A DNA stretch of 64,000 nucleotides from Arthrinium phaeospermum (lineage: Eukaryota; Ascomycota; Sordariomycetes; Amphisphaeriales; Apiosporaceae). The stretch is taken from assembly GCA_006503535.1 (NCBI GenBank), contig QYRS01000016.1, positions 62,001 through 126,000 of the forward strand, in the 5' to 3' direction. The translations under genes were made by a program, and so were the position numbers. Shown here in pieces: positions 11,875-22,182 of this stretch; within the stretch, counting starts at the first letter, position 1; each line of letters starts with the position of its first letter. A model generated the notes under the pieces. It worked only from the letters and a program-made list of their open reading frames with translations, was not told where the DNA came from and did not search any database.

Positions 11875-12735
11875 ATGTCTGGCCGTGGCGGTAGAGGAGG
11901 CGGCAGAGGCGGCCGCGGTGGTGCGCGGGGCGGTCGCGGCAACCTGCCCTGGGACTACGACCCGGCCGGCGTCCAAGAGCAGCCCAAGGAGCGATATCCG
12001 AAGACCTACAAGCCCCCGCGCGCGAGCAACTTCCCCCTGTCGACGGCCGAGGCGCGCGCCGTCACCTACTTCGTCCAGCTGCGGCGCGACTTCCACAACT
12101 CGCCCCTCTACACCCACAAGCACCTCGCGCCCGACGCGGCCGGCACCTCGTCCAGCCTGACCGACCCCGTCTGCCGCGCCTACGGCCAGCAGCAGGCCAA
12201 CGCGCGCTACGGCGTCAAGAGCAAGGCCACCGTCGACCCCTTCCTGTCCGTCCCCATGTACAGCCACAAGTTCGTCCACGAGGCCCGCACCCTGCCCGAC
12301 TTCCGCGGCCGCGAGGTCCACCACGAGCTCTTCCCCGAGAACCTCTGGAACACCCTCGACGGCACCGACGACGGCGGCAAGGCGGCCGCCAAGGCCAGCA
12401 AGCGCGGCCTCAAGCGCAAGTCCATGGCTGGTGGTGACCTGGATGAAGATGACGAGGACGAGGATGTGGTCGGTCGCCACAGCAAGCGCCGGGGCCCCGA
12501 GACGGACGCGGAGCGCCGGCGGCGCATCGAGGAGGCCGCCCAGGGCAAGGACGAGGAGGGCGAGAACCTGGCCGAGGAGGATCCGGAGGAGGAAGAGGAC
12601 GAGCTGAGCCAGGAGGACGACGATTTCGAGGAAGACGAGGACGGCGGCGACTACGATGCCGAGCAGTATTTCGATGGCGGTGACGATGACTACGGCGATG
12701 AGGAGGGCGGTGGCGAATCCGCCATGGACTTCTAG
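11875..12735 (+). CDS. rpc31: RNA polymerase III subunit Rpc31 (RPC7)
   Basis: Rpc31 belongs to the Rpc82-Rpc34-Rpc31 subcomplex that Pol III uses for initiation at tRNA and 5S genes. Single exon, 286 aa. It starts with an RGG-rich segment (SGRGGRGGGRGGRGG), followed by the conserved LPWDYDP and a block ending in the FFPENLWNTL-type motif, here LFPENLWNTL. A basic stretch with KRKSM and SKRRGPETDAERRRR comes next, then an Asp/Glu tail that is nearly continuous to the C-terminus (ends ESAMDF). RGG start, central conserved block and acidic tail together are diagnostic. The ATG at 11875 is the first in frame and follows an A/C-rich leader. Confidence 0.92.
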   Translation: MSGRGGRGGGRGGRGGARGGRGNLPWDYDPAGVQEQPKERYPKTYKPPRASNFPLSTAEARAVTYFVQLRRDFHNSPLYTHKHLAPDAAGTSSSLTDPVCRAYGQQQANARYGVKSKATVDPFLSVPMYSHKFVHEARTLPDFRGREVHHELFPENLWNTLDGTDDGGKAAAKASKRGLKRKSMAGGDLDEDDEDEDVVGRHSKRRGPETDAERRRRIEEAAQGKDEEGENLAEEDPEEEEDELSQEDDDFEEDEDGGDYDAEQYFDGGDDDYGDEEGGGESAMDF

Positions 12736-13226
12736 ATACCTTGCATTGTTTGGCGTTCATAAGGGCTCGGTTTTATATAATTTTTTCTCGCGCTTGCTCT
12801 CTATTCGGGCTTCTTGGCATCTATCAGAATGCCACTCACTGTCTTAACGTTCCTCGTTTATTATCGTTTTGACCAGCCACTCCCGGAATAAACCGGTCAA
12901 GGCTCCTCAAGAACAAGCAGTTCTGCGGAATATGATCACAGCAGTATTCGTTTATTCCACTGTTGTAACCTGGAGTAAGTGGGATAATCACGGTGTATAT
13001 AGGTGGTTATTACCGTGGACAGAGACAGAGTAATTACTGTTTATTCCAGCGGTCGATTGTCCCAGCGGTCGATTGTCCCAGCGGTCGATTGTCCCAGCGG
13101 TCGATTGTCGGGTCCACATCACCATTTAGTCTTGGCCCCTTTTGAATAACTCGGTTCTTCAACCTGTCTGTGCTTGCTCGTGACCCACAGGCGGTGTTGC
13201 GCGCGGGATCCCTCGGCTGGAGGCAT
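12736..13226. other. Intergenic between convergent genes, with repeats
   Basis: No gene seen. It contains four exact 16-bp tandem units (13046-13109) and the 9-mer GGAATAAAC at 12885-12893 with its inverse GTTTATTCC at 12950-12958 and 13039-13047. This could be the remains of a small mobile element, but I see no intact terminal inverted repeats or target-site duplication. Confidence 0.5.
13046..13109. repeat. Four tandem 16-bp repeats
   Basis: The unit CCAGCGGTCGATTGTC is repeated exactly four times without spacers (13046, 13062, 13078, 13094). It lies in the intergenic region downstream of RPC31 and 117 bp past the stop codon of the epimerase-like gene. Confidence 0.97.
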
Positions 13227-14712
13227 CTATTGCTTCAAGTTCTCCAAGATCAACGCTACTTCTTCTCCAGCAGCCTCCAGGATGTGTTCAGGTCTATGTG
13301 TTGGCTTCCAGCCAATCTCTTCCCCGCGCCTGGCGGTAAAGGTACATCTAAGTCGTGAAAAGAAACCGCTGCGTCAGTCTCTACTTCACCAGGGACAATG
13401 ATGGGGAGTGACATCGGCCCGGAGAGCCGATGAAGGAGGAAAAGGAAGTACGGCCAGCCCAATAAATAAAGTGAACTTACTTGCCGCCGAGGTGTACCGG
13501 CACGAATTCCGGCGGGCAGCCGATGGCCTCGCCCATCTTGGCCAGCGTCGCACTACCCGCTATTTCAATCCTGGTGTCGTCGATGACGTTGTCGTCGCGC
13601 TTCGCGAGCGCCGCGGCCAGGGCGGCGTAGAGGTCGTCCCAGGCGACGCTGCCCGAGGCGGCGAGGTAGTATCCGTTGCGACCGGACCCGAGCCCTTCTC
13701 CTTCGTCCTTCAGGATGCGGCGCAGGATGTCCAGGTACAGGTTCGTGTTGTCGAGGACGTGGCAGACTGGCCAGGTCTGGGGTAGCCGGTCAGTCAGCTT
13801 TGATGCTGGTATGGATGGTAGATAGATAGAGAGAGGGGGTGGACATGTCTTACTGGTCGACCTTCGTCGGTCCTGTATACGCGACGCAGTGCCTTGGCTG
13901 ATTTCACTATCGCCACCGTCTGGATGGAAATGATGTTGCCGAAGCCCTCACCCTTGCCATCTATTGGCCGTCATCAGTCATCAGTCGGAGTAACACCTGA
14001 TTCTCTGGTCTGAACTTACAGACGATGCAGGGGACGAAGATATAGCTCTTCACGCCGTGAAGTTCGCACTGCTCTATCACGGTGTTGTTCGTGTGGACCG
14101 GCTATACATCCATCCAGCCTCTCTGTCAGTTATTTCACTTGTATCGTCCCCGCAAACCATTCGGGCGGGACTTACGGTCTGCATCATCGCATGCGGAGCT
14201 TGCTGACGCTTCTGGATCTGGTACAACTCCGGGTCATTGTCCCGGAGCTCTTGGTCATGAGGAGCACCTGCATGGCTCGAGAAGATCTTGGCCCCCGAGG
14301 TCTACAATCGCAGGGACAGATATGTAAGCCAATCCAATCGCGTCATACTACCCAAGATGTGGGCAGAGGAGGAACTTGCGTGTAGGAAGTGGACAGCCTG
14401 GCCCGTGGTCTTCTTGACTTCGGCCAGGGCCTTAATCATGCACACCTGCGATTCCGACTGGAAGGCGTCGATCAGATGGTAGACGACGGTGATCCGGTGG
14501 TCGACCACCCCGCGCAGCACGGCGGACTCGTCGTACGGGTCGAAGGCGAGGGGCTCGGCCCCGTACTTTTGCTTGACGGCTTCGGCCTGCTGCTCGGTCC
14601 GGACTAGGGCGTACAGCTTGCCGTAAGGGGGCAGATCGGCCGCTGCCCACCGGGCGAGCAGGGTACCGCCCAGGTAGCCGGAGGCGCCGGTGATGAGGAT
14701 GTTGTGGGACAT
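13227..14712 (-). CDS. NAD(P)-binding epimerase/dehydratase-like protein (extended SDR type)
   Basis: Exons 14712-14380, 14301-14176, 14101-14020, 13960-13854, 13776-13481 and 13347-13227 give 354 aa. The N-terminus MSHNILITGASGYLGG carries the Rossmann TGxxGxxG motif. VYHLIDAF, a SGAKIFSSHAG-like block and a C-terminal GWKPTH segment fit the NAD-dependent epimerase-like proteins common in filamentous fungi. A classical YxxxK pair is not obvious; the region after intron 2 (MMQT, PVHTNNTVIEQ, SYIFVPCIVYGKGEGFGN) holds the expected substrate-side residues. Intron 1 (14379-14302) has a GC..AG border (GCAAGT donor); exon lengths sum exactly to 355 codons, supporting it. Substrate unknown. It is divergent from the aconitase-family gene across 1.07 kb, so a metabolic link is possible but unproven. 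Confidence 0.85.
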
Positions 14713-15780
14713 GGCAAGGAGGATTAAATGAGGCGCTTGGTTGGTTGAGAGGGGCCGTTGGCTGGGTTCTTGGCGATGTTGTTTGGCAATATTAGATGCC
14801 TTTCTCGCTTTTTTATGCAGTTCTCACATATTCTCGTGGATTATCTAAATCCCGTCTGCTCATTTCGCCATTTGAAAGCCGGGACTCTGGTTCGACCGTC
14901 GGCGCAACGATGGAACCGCAACGCGGTGGAGAGACGGAGACCCGTCGCCATAGTCTGACTAATCAGAGCCCACCAGGGACAAAGTACGCCCTGTGGTGTT
15001 AGTCAACAGCCATATATCAACATCTTGATGCAAATGGCGTTTACAGTCTGCCAGACGTCGTCTCAGCAGTGAGGTACATGTTGCTACTGATATAACCCTC
15101 AATCTACTTGGACTGGAGAGCGTAGTGTCATGTACGACATGCGGCCATTGGATGCCATTAGCTACGCCAGACCGAAACGGCTCCGACGTCTTTTCTTGGC
15201 AAGACCCCGCGACCGTGACCAACCATCTCGGAACCAGCCGCCAATCACCCCCATTGTCAGTCCCCCTTCTTGGCCATTGTCTTAACCACTCGGAGTCGTC
15301 AGATTTGCGTCCGGTCGCATGAGAGGATAACTCGGTAGTTTTGCTGTGCATTTGAACCTTATGCATCAATGACTTCCAATGGTCGCTTCCGGAATCGGTC
15401 ATCCCGATTTGGACACTGAATGGCTGCACCTGCCGGATCTGGGCTTCCGTCATGTTGGGGAGAGAGGGACTCAATGCCGAGCGGGCCAAATTCTCGGCTC
15501 GCGGCTCCGATATCATGACGCCCTCCGAAGAACCCACCCCGCAGCATGGGCCAGGTTATATCTAGCGAAGTGATGCTAGATGCTTGGATATTCTCACATC
15601 TCTTGTGACATCTCTTGATTTTCCGATAAACCAAGCCAGGATCAAGTATTTTCTCATTGACAACATGGGAAGTGTCACCCCGCAGATCGAGGGGCTCCTC
15701 GAAAACACCCGAGGGGTAAAAGTGCAGATTGACAGTAAGCGAGATGGACAACCACTTTTCGATAGAACACCAGCTTACAC
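14713..15780. other. Intergenic, divergent promoter region (1.07 kb)
   Basis: It lies between the epimerase-like gene (-) and the aconitase-family gene (+). Minus-strand open frames at 14959-15537 and 15359-15751 show no domain or splice continuity that I can support. Nothing else recognised. Confidence 0.45.
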
Positions 15781-18399
15781 ATGCCAGGCACGGAGTCGCA
15801 TCCCTTGAAAGCGATCAAGCTCGCATCTGCCAGCATCCAAGACGCATACCCGCGCGAGTCGGAAGCCCTGCAACAGGTGCTAGCCATCGCGGGGAACGCG
15901 CCTAACTACGGCGGTCTAGGGTTGGACGAAAATACCCCTGTCTCAGAGGCAGACCGCAACGAGCTGATATTCCTGGTCTCGGCCTGGTTGGAAGCCCTGA
16001 ACTCGACTGACAGGAGCAGACCACCTCTGAAACCATCGGCTGCCAAGCCGGCGGATCGTCGACCTATGAATGTCACTGAGAAGATCTTCGCCCTCCATGA
16101 CGTCGAGACGAAGGGGTGGGTTAAGCCCGGCCAGATGATCCGGGTGCGCGTCGATTGGATCATGGCGAGCGAATTCAGCTGGCATGTAAGTTTGACCATC
16201 AGAAGCACCTGCTTATGCAACGAAGGTGTGAGACTTACAACAATACGCATAATTGCAATAGGGCATGGTGCAAGTCTATGACCGCCTCGGCAAACCGGGC
16301 ATCTTCCGCAACGACCGGTTCTGGCTGGCGGGCGACCACAGCGTCGAGCCGCGCAACATGGACACGCCCCTGAGCAAGCAGCTGGTGGCGCAGTCCGAGC
16401 GGGCCAAACGGGCCTTCAAGATGACCGAGTACCAGGGCATGAACTACACCATCATGCACACCGAGTTCTTCCGCGAGCGCACGCAGCCCGGCATGCTCGT
16501 GGTGGGCAGCGACAGCCACACCTGCAGCAGCGGCGCCAACGGCTGCCTGGCCGTCGGCCTGGGCGCAGCCGACGTCGTCATGGCGCTCGTCACGGGGGAG
16601 ACCTGGTTCCGCGTCCCCGAGGTCGTCGAGATCCGCTTCGAGGGACGTCCGCCCCGCGGCGTCGGCGGGAAAGACGTTATTCTCTATGTGCTGCAGCAGC
16701 TAAAGCGCAACACCGTGGCCGCGGACCGGGTCGTTGAGTACACGGGGCCGGGGCTCGACTACTTGAGCCCTGATGCGCGGTTCGCCATTGCCAATATGAC
16801 GACAGTAAGAGAGCACTTGCACTTGCACTCAGGTGACGTAGCGGTATGTTTGCTGACCAATTCACAAAACAGGAGTTCGGGGGCATTACGGGCATCTTCG
16901 CCCCTGACCACCATACCGCCTCCTTCATCAACCAGCGCAGGCTGGCGCGGCACAAGAATCACAGCTACTACTTCAAACCCGACCCGGGCTGCGAGTACGC
17001 CGAGTCCCACGTCGTCGACCTGGCCCAGGCCGAGCCCTTCGTCGCGCGGTATCCGAACCCGGACGACGTGGTGCCCGTGGGCGAGATGGGCCACCAGGAC
17101 CTGGACGGGTGCTTCATCGGCGCCTGCACGACGGCCGAGGAGGACATCATCATGGGCGCGCTCGTGCTCGAGGCCGGGCTGAGCGCGGGCAGGACGCCCG
17201 TCGCCAAGGGGAAGCGCAAGGTTGTCCCCGGAAGTCGGCCGATCCTCGACATGCTTCGGAAGTCCGGATTGGCTGATGTCTATGAACGGGCGGGATTTGA
17301 GATCGGGGTGCCGGGGTGCAGCTACTGTGTCGGTGTCAGCGTGGATGTGGCGGCTGAGGGCGAGGTGTGGCTCAGTAGCCAGAACCGGAACTTCAAGAAC
17401 CGAATGGGCAAAGGTAATATTTAGCATTGTTTTATACACTGCGGGCAGTCTTTTGGCGTTTGTGACTAACTGCTCATACAAATAGGCTCCATTGGCAATT
17501 TGGCCTCAGCAGCGACTGTAGCGGCCTCCTCGTTCGAGATGAAGATGACGTCCCCTAACGATCTGGTTGCTATGATCTCCGACGAACAGTGGGAGCGAGT
17601 AAAGGGAAAGGGGTCCCTCTCCTCGGGTACGAGGATCGAGCCGCAATGGGTCGAACCCCCTGAGCCGACCGCTGACCCTAGCCCTACCCACAATGTAACT
17701 ACTAGCGACAACACCAGGGAAGAACCAGAGAAAGCGGGAGAAGAAGGCGGTGCTACCCCGAAGCTGCAAAACATCAAGTCCAAGATCTACCGCCTAGGCG
17801 ACTTCATCGACACCGACGCCCTGGCCCCCGCCCAGTTCCTGATGACCGCGGGCGACGACGCCGGCTTCGGCGCGCACTGCCTCGAGTTCACGCACCCGGA
17901 CTTCCGGCAGCGGGTGGCGGCGGCGGACGGCGCCCAGGTCGTCGTGGCCGGGCGCGCCTTCGGCTGCGGCTCGTCGCGCATGGAGGCCGTGCAGGCCTTA
18001 AAGGGCGCGGGCGTGCGCTGCGTCATCGCGCGGTCCTTCGCCTTTATCTACTCGCGTAACCAACCGAGCCTGGGGCTGTTGGGCATCGTCGTGGAGGACC
18101 CGGCGTTTTATGAGGCGGTCGACCAAGGGAGTGAGGATATGGAGATCGAGGTTGATCTCGTGGCTAATGTGGTCAGACTAGGGGCCGGCGGTGGGAGTGT
18201 GAATGGCAGTGATAGTAGTGGGAAGGAGTTTCCGTTCGAGCTTAGCCAGATGGAGAAGAGGCTCACCGAGCTCGGTGGCGTGGCGCCTGCCTTCAATAAG
18301 TTCGGCAAGCGGATCTTCGATGCGTTGACGAGCGGGAGCCGCGGGGTGCAGAAGTCGTTGAAGGAGACTCACGGGGCTGGCAGTTCTTTGGCTTGGTAA
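15781..18399 (+). CDS. Aconitase-superfamily hydro-lyase with fused LeuC- and LeuD-type domains
   Basis: The superfamily (aconitase, homoaconitase, isopropylmalate isomerase) moves a hydroxyl between neighbouring carbons of a di/tricarboxylic acid using a [4Fe-4S] cluster. Exons 15781-16185, 16262-16804, 16873-17413 and 17486-18399 give 800 aa. The large domain begins near [13 protein letters not shown] and has [13 protein letters not shown]. The expected cluster cysteines are C401 (GACTT) and C465/C468 (PGCSYC). A ~90-residue Pro/Glu/Thr-rich linker leads to the swivel domain with [14 protein letters not shown] and GCGSSRME. The isopropylmalate isomerase motif CTNGR is replaced by CTTAEED, so the usual substrate arginine is absent and the substrate is unclear. 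No convincing mitochondrial presequence (starts [13 protein letters not shown]). It may be a cytosolic paralogue in accessory metabolism rather than LYS4, LEU1 or ACO1. Confidence 0.88.
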
Positions 18400-18902
18400 A
18401 GGACAGTATGTCAATCTTGACACTTAGGTGCGGCGGAATTGACACGATGTCTATCCCTCCAACAGTTTTATGCGAGAGTCGTCGAAAATACCAACCGGCC
18501 AGTTATATCTTACCGTGATGGGAGCTATTGTGAGTTGTCTCAAGTATGGTAATATGTTAGAAAAGGAGAAAGCGCTGTGCTGGGGCCTGAGTTAGTAAGT
18601 GCGGGATGCTATTATATGATGGTATACTGGAACTTGATCATCATACGCTCCTTGGCCTTAAAACGAAAAGGGTTAACCAAGACTGGCGAGGCGCTGCGCC
18701 ACGTGCCTCCTCTCATCGAGTGGGACCTGCGGGGTGGCACAGGCTGACATGGCACAGGCTGACAGACCGAGCAGCAGAAAAGAAGACATTCACCACCTTC
18801 TTCACTTGAGCCTGGCATTCTCTCAACTCGTTGCATTACCCCATCTCTACTTGAAGACGCCAGTGACAGGTTATAGCTGTGTAATCTTCATCACTTGGCA
18901 TA
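18400..18902. other. Intergenic, promoter of the HET gene
   Basis: 503 bp with no coding signal. It contains a direct tandem 15-bp duplication at 18735-18764. Confidence 0.5.
18735..18764. repeat. 15-bp tandem duplication upstream of HET gene
   Basis: TGGCACAGGCTGACA occurs twice head to tail, 139 bp before the HET-protein ATG. It might double an upstream regulatory or leader element. Confidence 0.9.
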
Positions 18903-20837
18903 ATGCAAGACGAAGAGGACCAGTGTCCGGCCTGCTACGGCATCCATATCAGACGATTCTTCATCGAGAACGCCGAACCGGGTTGCAGTAGCTGCCAGGT
19001 CTTGTCCCGAAGCCTCCGTTACTTCTATCCCCCGGAGGGCCCCCGAGGGAAGGTGAATCTCATCCCCAACTACTTTCCCGACGGGTCACCTTACGTTCAG
19101 ATCTCAGAAAAGAACGGCGAGGACGGGTCGCCGGCTGGCATTGTCTTTCATGTCGCGCGTGAAGGGGATGCCCAGTCCGTCGCACGGAATGTAGGGGGTT
19201 TCTTCGACAACTTGGCTGTCCGCCGCGACATTGAGGAAGTGCCCTCTGGCCCGTCCAGTGTTGACCAGATAGCAACCTGGATCCGCCGGTGTCGCGATTC
19301 TCACGCCAAATGTCAACGGGAGACGCCATCCTTGCCGACCAGAGTGATCGATATCAGCACGGAAGACGGAAACTGCCGCCTGTACGAGTCACATGGCGAG
19401 CGTGCCGAGTACATTGCGCTTTCGCATTGTTGGGGGAAGATTACCATCCTCACGACGTTGAAGAAAAACGTCAAGGCTCACACCCACTGCATCAAGCTGG
19501 AAACGTTGCCCAAGACATTCCAAGAGGCCATCCAAACCACTCGCAACCTAGGAGTTCGCTACCTGTGGATCGATTCGCTTTGCATCGTTCAGGACGATGC
19601 CCAAGATTGGGCGAAGGAGTCGGCCAAGATGGCCTCGATCTACCGGAATGCGTACCTGACGCTCGCGGCAACGGCCGCCAACGACGGCTCCGAAGGCCTG
19701 TTCAAGCGACGCCAGGTCAATACGTACTCGTACGCACTGAGCGACGCCCAAGATGGATCGGGCGAGGACGTGACGATCCGGGCAACGATGCACCGGAAAC
19801 ATGACTGTCTCCGCGCGGTCGACGATCTCTCCGAGTCCGGCCTAGCATCTCTGCCCCTAATGACACGCGCATGGTGTTTCCAGGAGCGCCTGTTGTCGTC
19901 CCGAATCCTCCACTTCGCGGCCGACGAGATGATCTGGGAGTGCCAAGAGGCCACGACCTGCGAGTGCGACCGGGTCGAGGATTACCCGCAGCACGACTGG
20001 AGCAAGCTGACGGGCGAAGACACGATCGCCCAGGAGGTGCCCGACCGGACGCTGTTCCGGCTCCCCGGCAGCGAGAAGCACTGGTTCCGGCTGATCCGCA
20101 CCTACACCGTCTTGAACATCACCAAGGACTTTGACCGCCTGCCGGCGCTCTCGGGAATCGCGAGCAGTCTGATAGCGGCCGACGAGTACATGGCCGGCAT
20201 CCGACGCGGCCGCGCGCTGCAGGACCTGCTCTGGGCGACGACCACGTCGCCGCCCCCGCGCCGGCCCGACGCCTACGTGGCCCCGTCGTGGTCCTGGGCC
20301 TCGGTCATGGGCCGGATCATGCACGATCTGCCGTGGAACATGGACTGGGCGCACAGGCCCGAGGTGTCGGCCGGGCTGGCGCAGGTCAAGAGCATATCCA
20401 CCGTCAAGTCCACGGTGGACCTGTTCGGGCGCGTCCAGGCGGGCGAGCTGCGGATACACGGAACCTACTTCAAGGCGCGGGTGAGGCAGAAGGACCAGAG
20501 CGAGATCATCGGGTCGACGTTTGGGCGGCATTGGCTCACCCTCGAGATACCGGACTTACCGCCCTCCGTGTGGCCGACGGAGCCGATGTTGGACACCGTC
20601 GAGGACGCTCGCGGAGTGGTGGGCCGGTCTGTGCGGATTCTGGCGCTGTGGTCGCTGTATGGACAAATCAAGTTTCTTATCTTGGCCCGCCAATCGCGCG
20701 TTCCGTCGAGGTTCCGACGGATTGGGCTGGTGGGGATGTTCCCGTTTGGAGTGCGCGAAGGGAACACCAAGGTCAAGAGATCCACGTTCGACGAGTTCTT
20801 GGAGAAGGGACACAAGTCAGAGATTACCATTGTGTGA
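18903..20837 (+). CDS. HET-domain protein (heterokaryon incompatibility type)
   Basis: HET domains are TIR-like modules in fungal non-self recognition; when activated they can trigger programmed cell death. Single exon, 644 aa. The N-terminus has paired cysteines (CPACYGIH, GCSSCQVL), as in many HET proteins. The HET domain lies at about residues 173-330 with YIALSHCWG, LPKTFQEAI, GVRYLWIDSLCIVQDD and KMASIYRNAYLTLAA. The C-terminal half (GLASLPLMTRAWCFQERLL, PSWSWASV) is the usual HET-protein tail without WD40, ankyrin or NACHT repeats. Such genes are numerous in Pezizomycotina and vary between strains. Whether this one acts in incompatibility cannot be told from sequence. Confidence 0.95.
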   Translation: MQDEEDQCPACYGIHIRRFFIENAEPGCSSCQVLSRSLRYFYPPEGPRGKVNLIPNYFPDGSPYVQISEKNGEDGSPAGIVFHVAREGDAQSVARNVGGFFDNLAVRRDIEEVPSGPSSVDQIATWIRRCRDSHAKCQRETPSLPTRVIDISTEDGNCRLYESHGERAEYIALSHCWGKITILTTLKKNVKAHTHCIKLETLPKTFQEAIQTTRNLGVRYLWIDSLCIVQDDAQDWAKESAKMASIYRNAYLTLAATAANDGSEGLFKRRQVNTYSYALSDAQDGSGEDVTIRATMHRKHDCLRAVDDLSESGLASLPLMTRAWCFQERLLSSRILHFAADEMIWECQEATTCECDRVEDYPQHDWSKLTGEDTIAQEVPDRTLFRLPGSEKHWFRLIRTYTVLNITKDFDRLPALSGIASSLIAADEYMAGIRRGRALQDLLWATTTSPPPRRPDAYVAPSWSWASVMGRIMHDLPWNMDWAHRPEVSAGLAQVKSISTVKSTVDLFGRVQAGELRIHGTYFKARVRQKDQSEIIGSTFGRHWLTLEIPDLPPSVWPTEPMLDTVEDARGVVGRSVRILALWSLYGQIKFLILARQSRVPSRFRRIGLVGMFPFGVREGNTKVKRSTFDEFLEKGHKSEITIV

Positions 20838-20980
20838 ACCGGCCCACAAGTAAGAATGCAAATGGCCTCTCATTATGGTTTTGGCTTGCCGGGGCATCGA
20901 TAAAACATAACCTGAGTGTCTGAAGTCATTACATCCAAAACTTCCCCAATGAAAATCGAGGCAAGGTTGCAAAATTTGCA

Positions 20981-21769
20981 TTGGCCAGGCCATCTCTCGT
21001 CGTCATGGCTGAAATGGACGAAGCCAGCACACCTAGGGCGATTATCTTCGACCTGGACAATACACTTTTTGACCATCGCCATTCCCTAGAATGTGCCATC
21101 TCGGCTGTCCGAAGCAGATATCCCCAGCTCGCCAGGAAGTCTCTCGACGAGCTCATCGAGAAGTACGATGCTGCCCTCCAAAGGGCATACGACGCCTACC
21201 TTCGAAAAGAGATCAGCTACGAGCAAGCAGACAGGAAAAAGGTGAAGGATTTCTTCGCAGCTGTGGGTATGGCTGAGCCGAGTCCCACAGAAGCCAAGGA
21301 GTTTCGAGACATATACAAACGAGCATACCGGGACGCCCGCCGAGCAACTCCCGGCAGCATCGAAACCTTATCTAGGCTTCGCGAGCATGGCTATCTCCTG
21401 GCAATTCTGACGAATGGGCAGACCGAGGATCAGACAGAGAAAGCGCAGGCTATAGGGGTTTACCATCTCGTCCATCACCTCATCACCTCGGAAGAAGCTG
21501 GCTGTGCCAAGCCAGACCCTCGCATCTTCGAGCTTGTTCTGGATCGTCTGGGTACGACCGCTCGCAATACTTGCATGGTTGGCGATTCTCCGAACTCGGA
21601 TATCAAGGGAGTGTTGGATGCGGGTATTCGTCCCATACTGTACTCTCCTTTGGCTCAGGCGTCTCAATGTCTCTTGTTTGGGCGAGAAGTGCCAGTTGTT
21701 CATCACATGAGTCAGCTTCTGCGACTTGTCGGTCTAACATACCCCCACCAAGGGCATCGGTCCGTGTAG
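20981..21769 (+). CDS. HAD-superfamily hydrolase, YjjG/haloacid-dehalogenase-like
   Basis: HAD enzymes of this subfamily (IA-type cap) dephosphorylate small molecules such as nucleotides or sugar phosphates. Single exon, 262 aa or 254 if the second ATG (21005, MAEMDEAS) is used. All four motifs are visible: I, IIFDLDNTLFD (nucleophile and acid/base Asp); II, ILTNGQ; III, the lysine in CAKPDPRIF; IV, VGDSPNSDIKG. A helical cap (DELIEKYDAALQRAYDAYL) lies between motifs I and II, as in YjjG-like proteins. No targeting signal. Only 143 bp separate it from the HET gene on the same strand, but no functional link is implied. The natural substrate cannot be deduced. Confidence 0.9.
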   Translation: MARPSLVVMAEMDEASTPRAIIFDLDNTLFDHRHSLECAISAVRSRYPQLARKSLDELIEKYDAALQRAYDAYLRKEISYEQADRKKVKDFFAAVGMAEPSPTEAKEFRDIYKRAYRDARRATPGSIETLSRLREHGYLLAILTNGQTEDQTEKAQAIGVYHLVHHLITSEEAGCAKPDPRIFELVLDRLGTTARNTCMVGDSPNSDIKGVLDAGIRPILYSPLAQASQCLLFGREVPVVHHMSQLLRLVGLTYPHQGHRSV

Positions 21770-22182
21770 GGTACATTGTATCCGTAAACGGCATGACTGT
21801 TTCCACTTATTACATTGCATAATCCCAGCTTGGTATTTGTATCATCTGTGAGAAGATATGAGGTAGCGAAAGTGAAGGCCAGACTAGTATGACGGACAGG
21901 CAAAAACCTACGAAGAGATCTTTACACAGTGCAATATTTTTCATGATGGTTTCAACAAATGGTTTTCTCTGAAAACTACTCATGAAAAAAACAGCCTAAC
22001 AGAGCTGAACAGACCCCAAAGCCAAATGTACACGCCGAAGCCAACAAATATCAAGACCATGTCACCCAGTAGCAAAGACCAGCCAGTTATCTCGCCCCGA
22101 ACCCACTACCATAGTAAGCTCACGCGTTCGGTCGTTTTTTGGGCGTCTTACTAGTCTCATCAAACAGGCCGAGGAGGATGTA
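21770..22182. other. Intergenic between convergent genes
   Basis: 413 bp, moderately AT-rich, with no coding signal seen. Confidence 0.5.

Noticed and set aside
13046..13109. Possible CRISPR-like array
   Set aside because: The units are directly adjacent with no spacers, and the genome is fungal; a plain tandem repeat.
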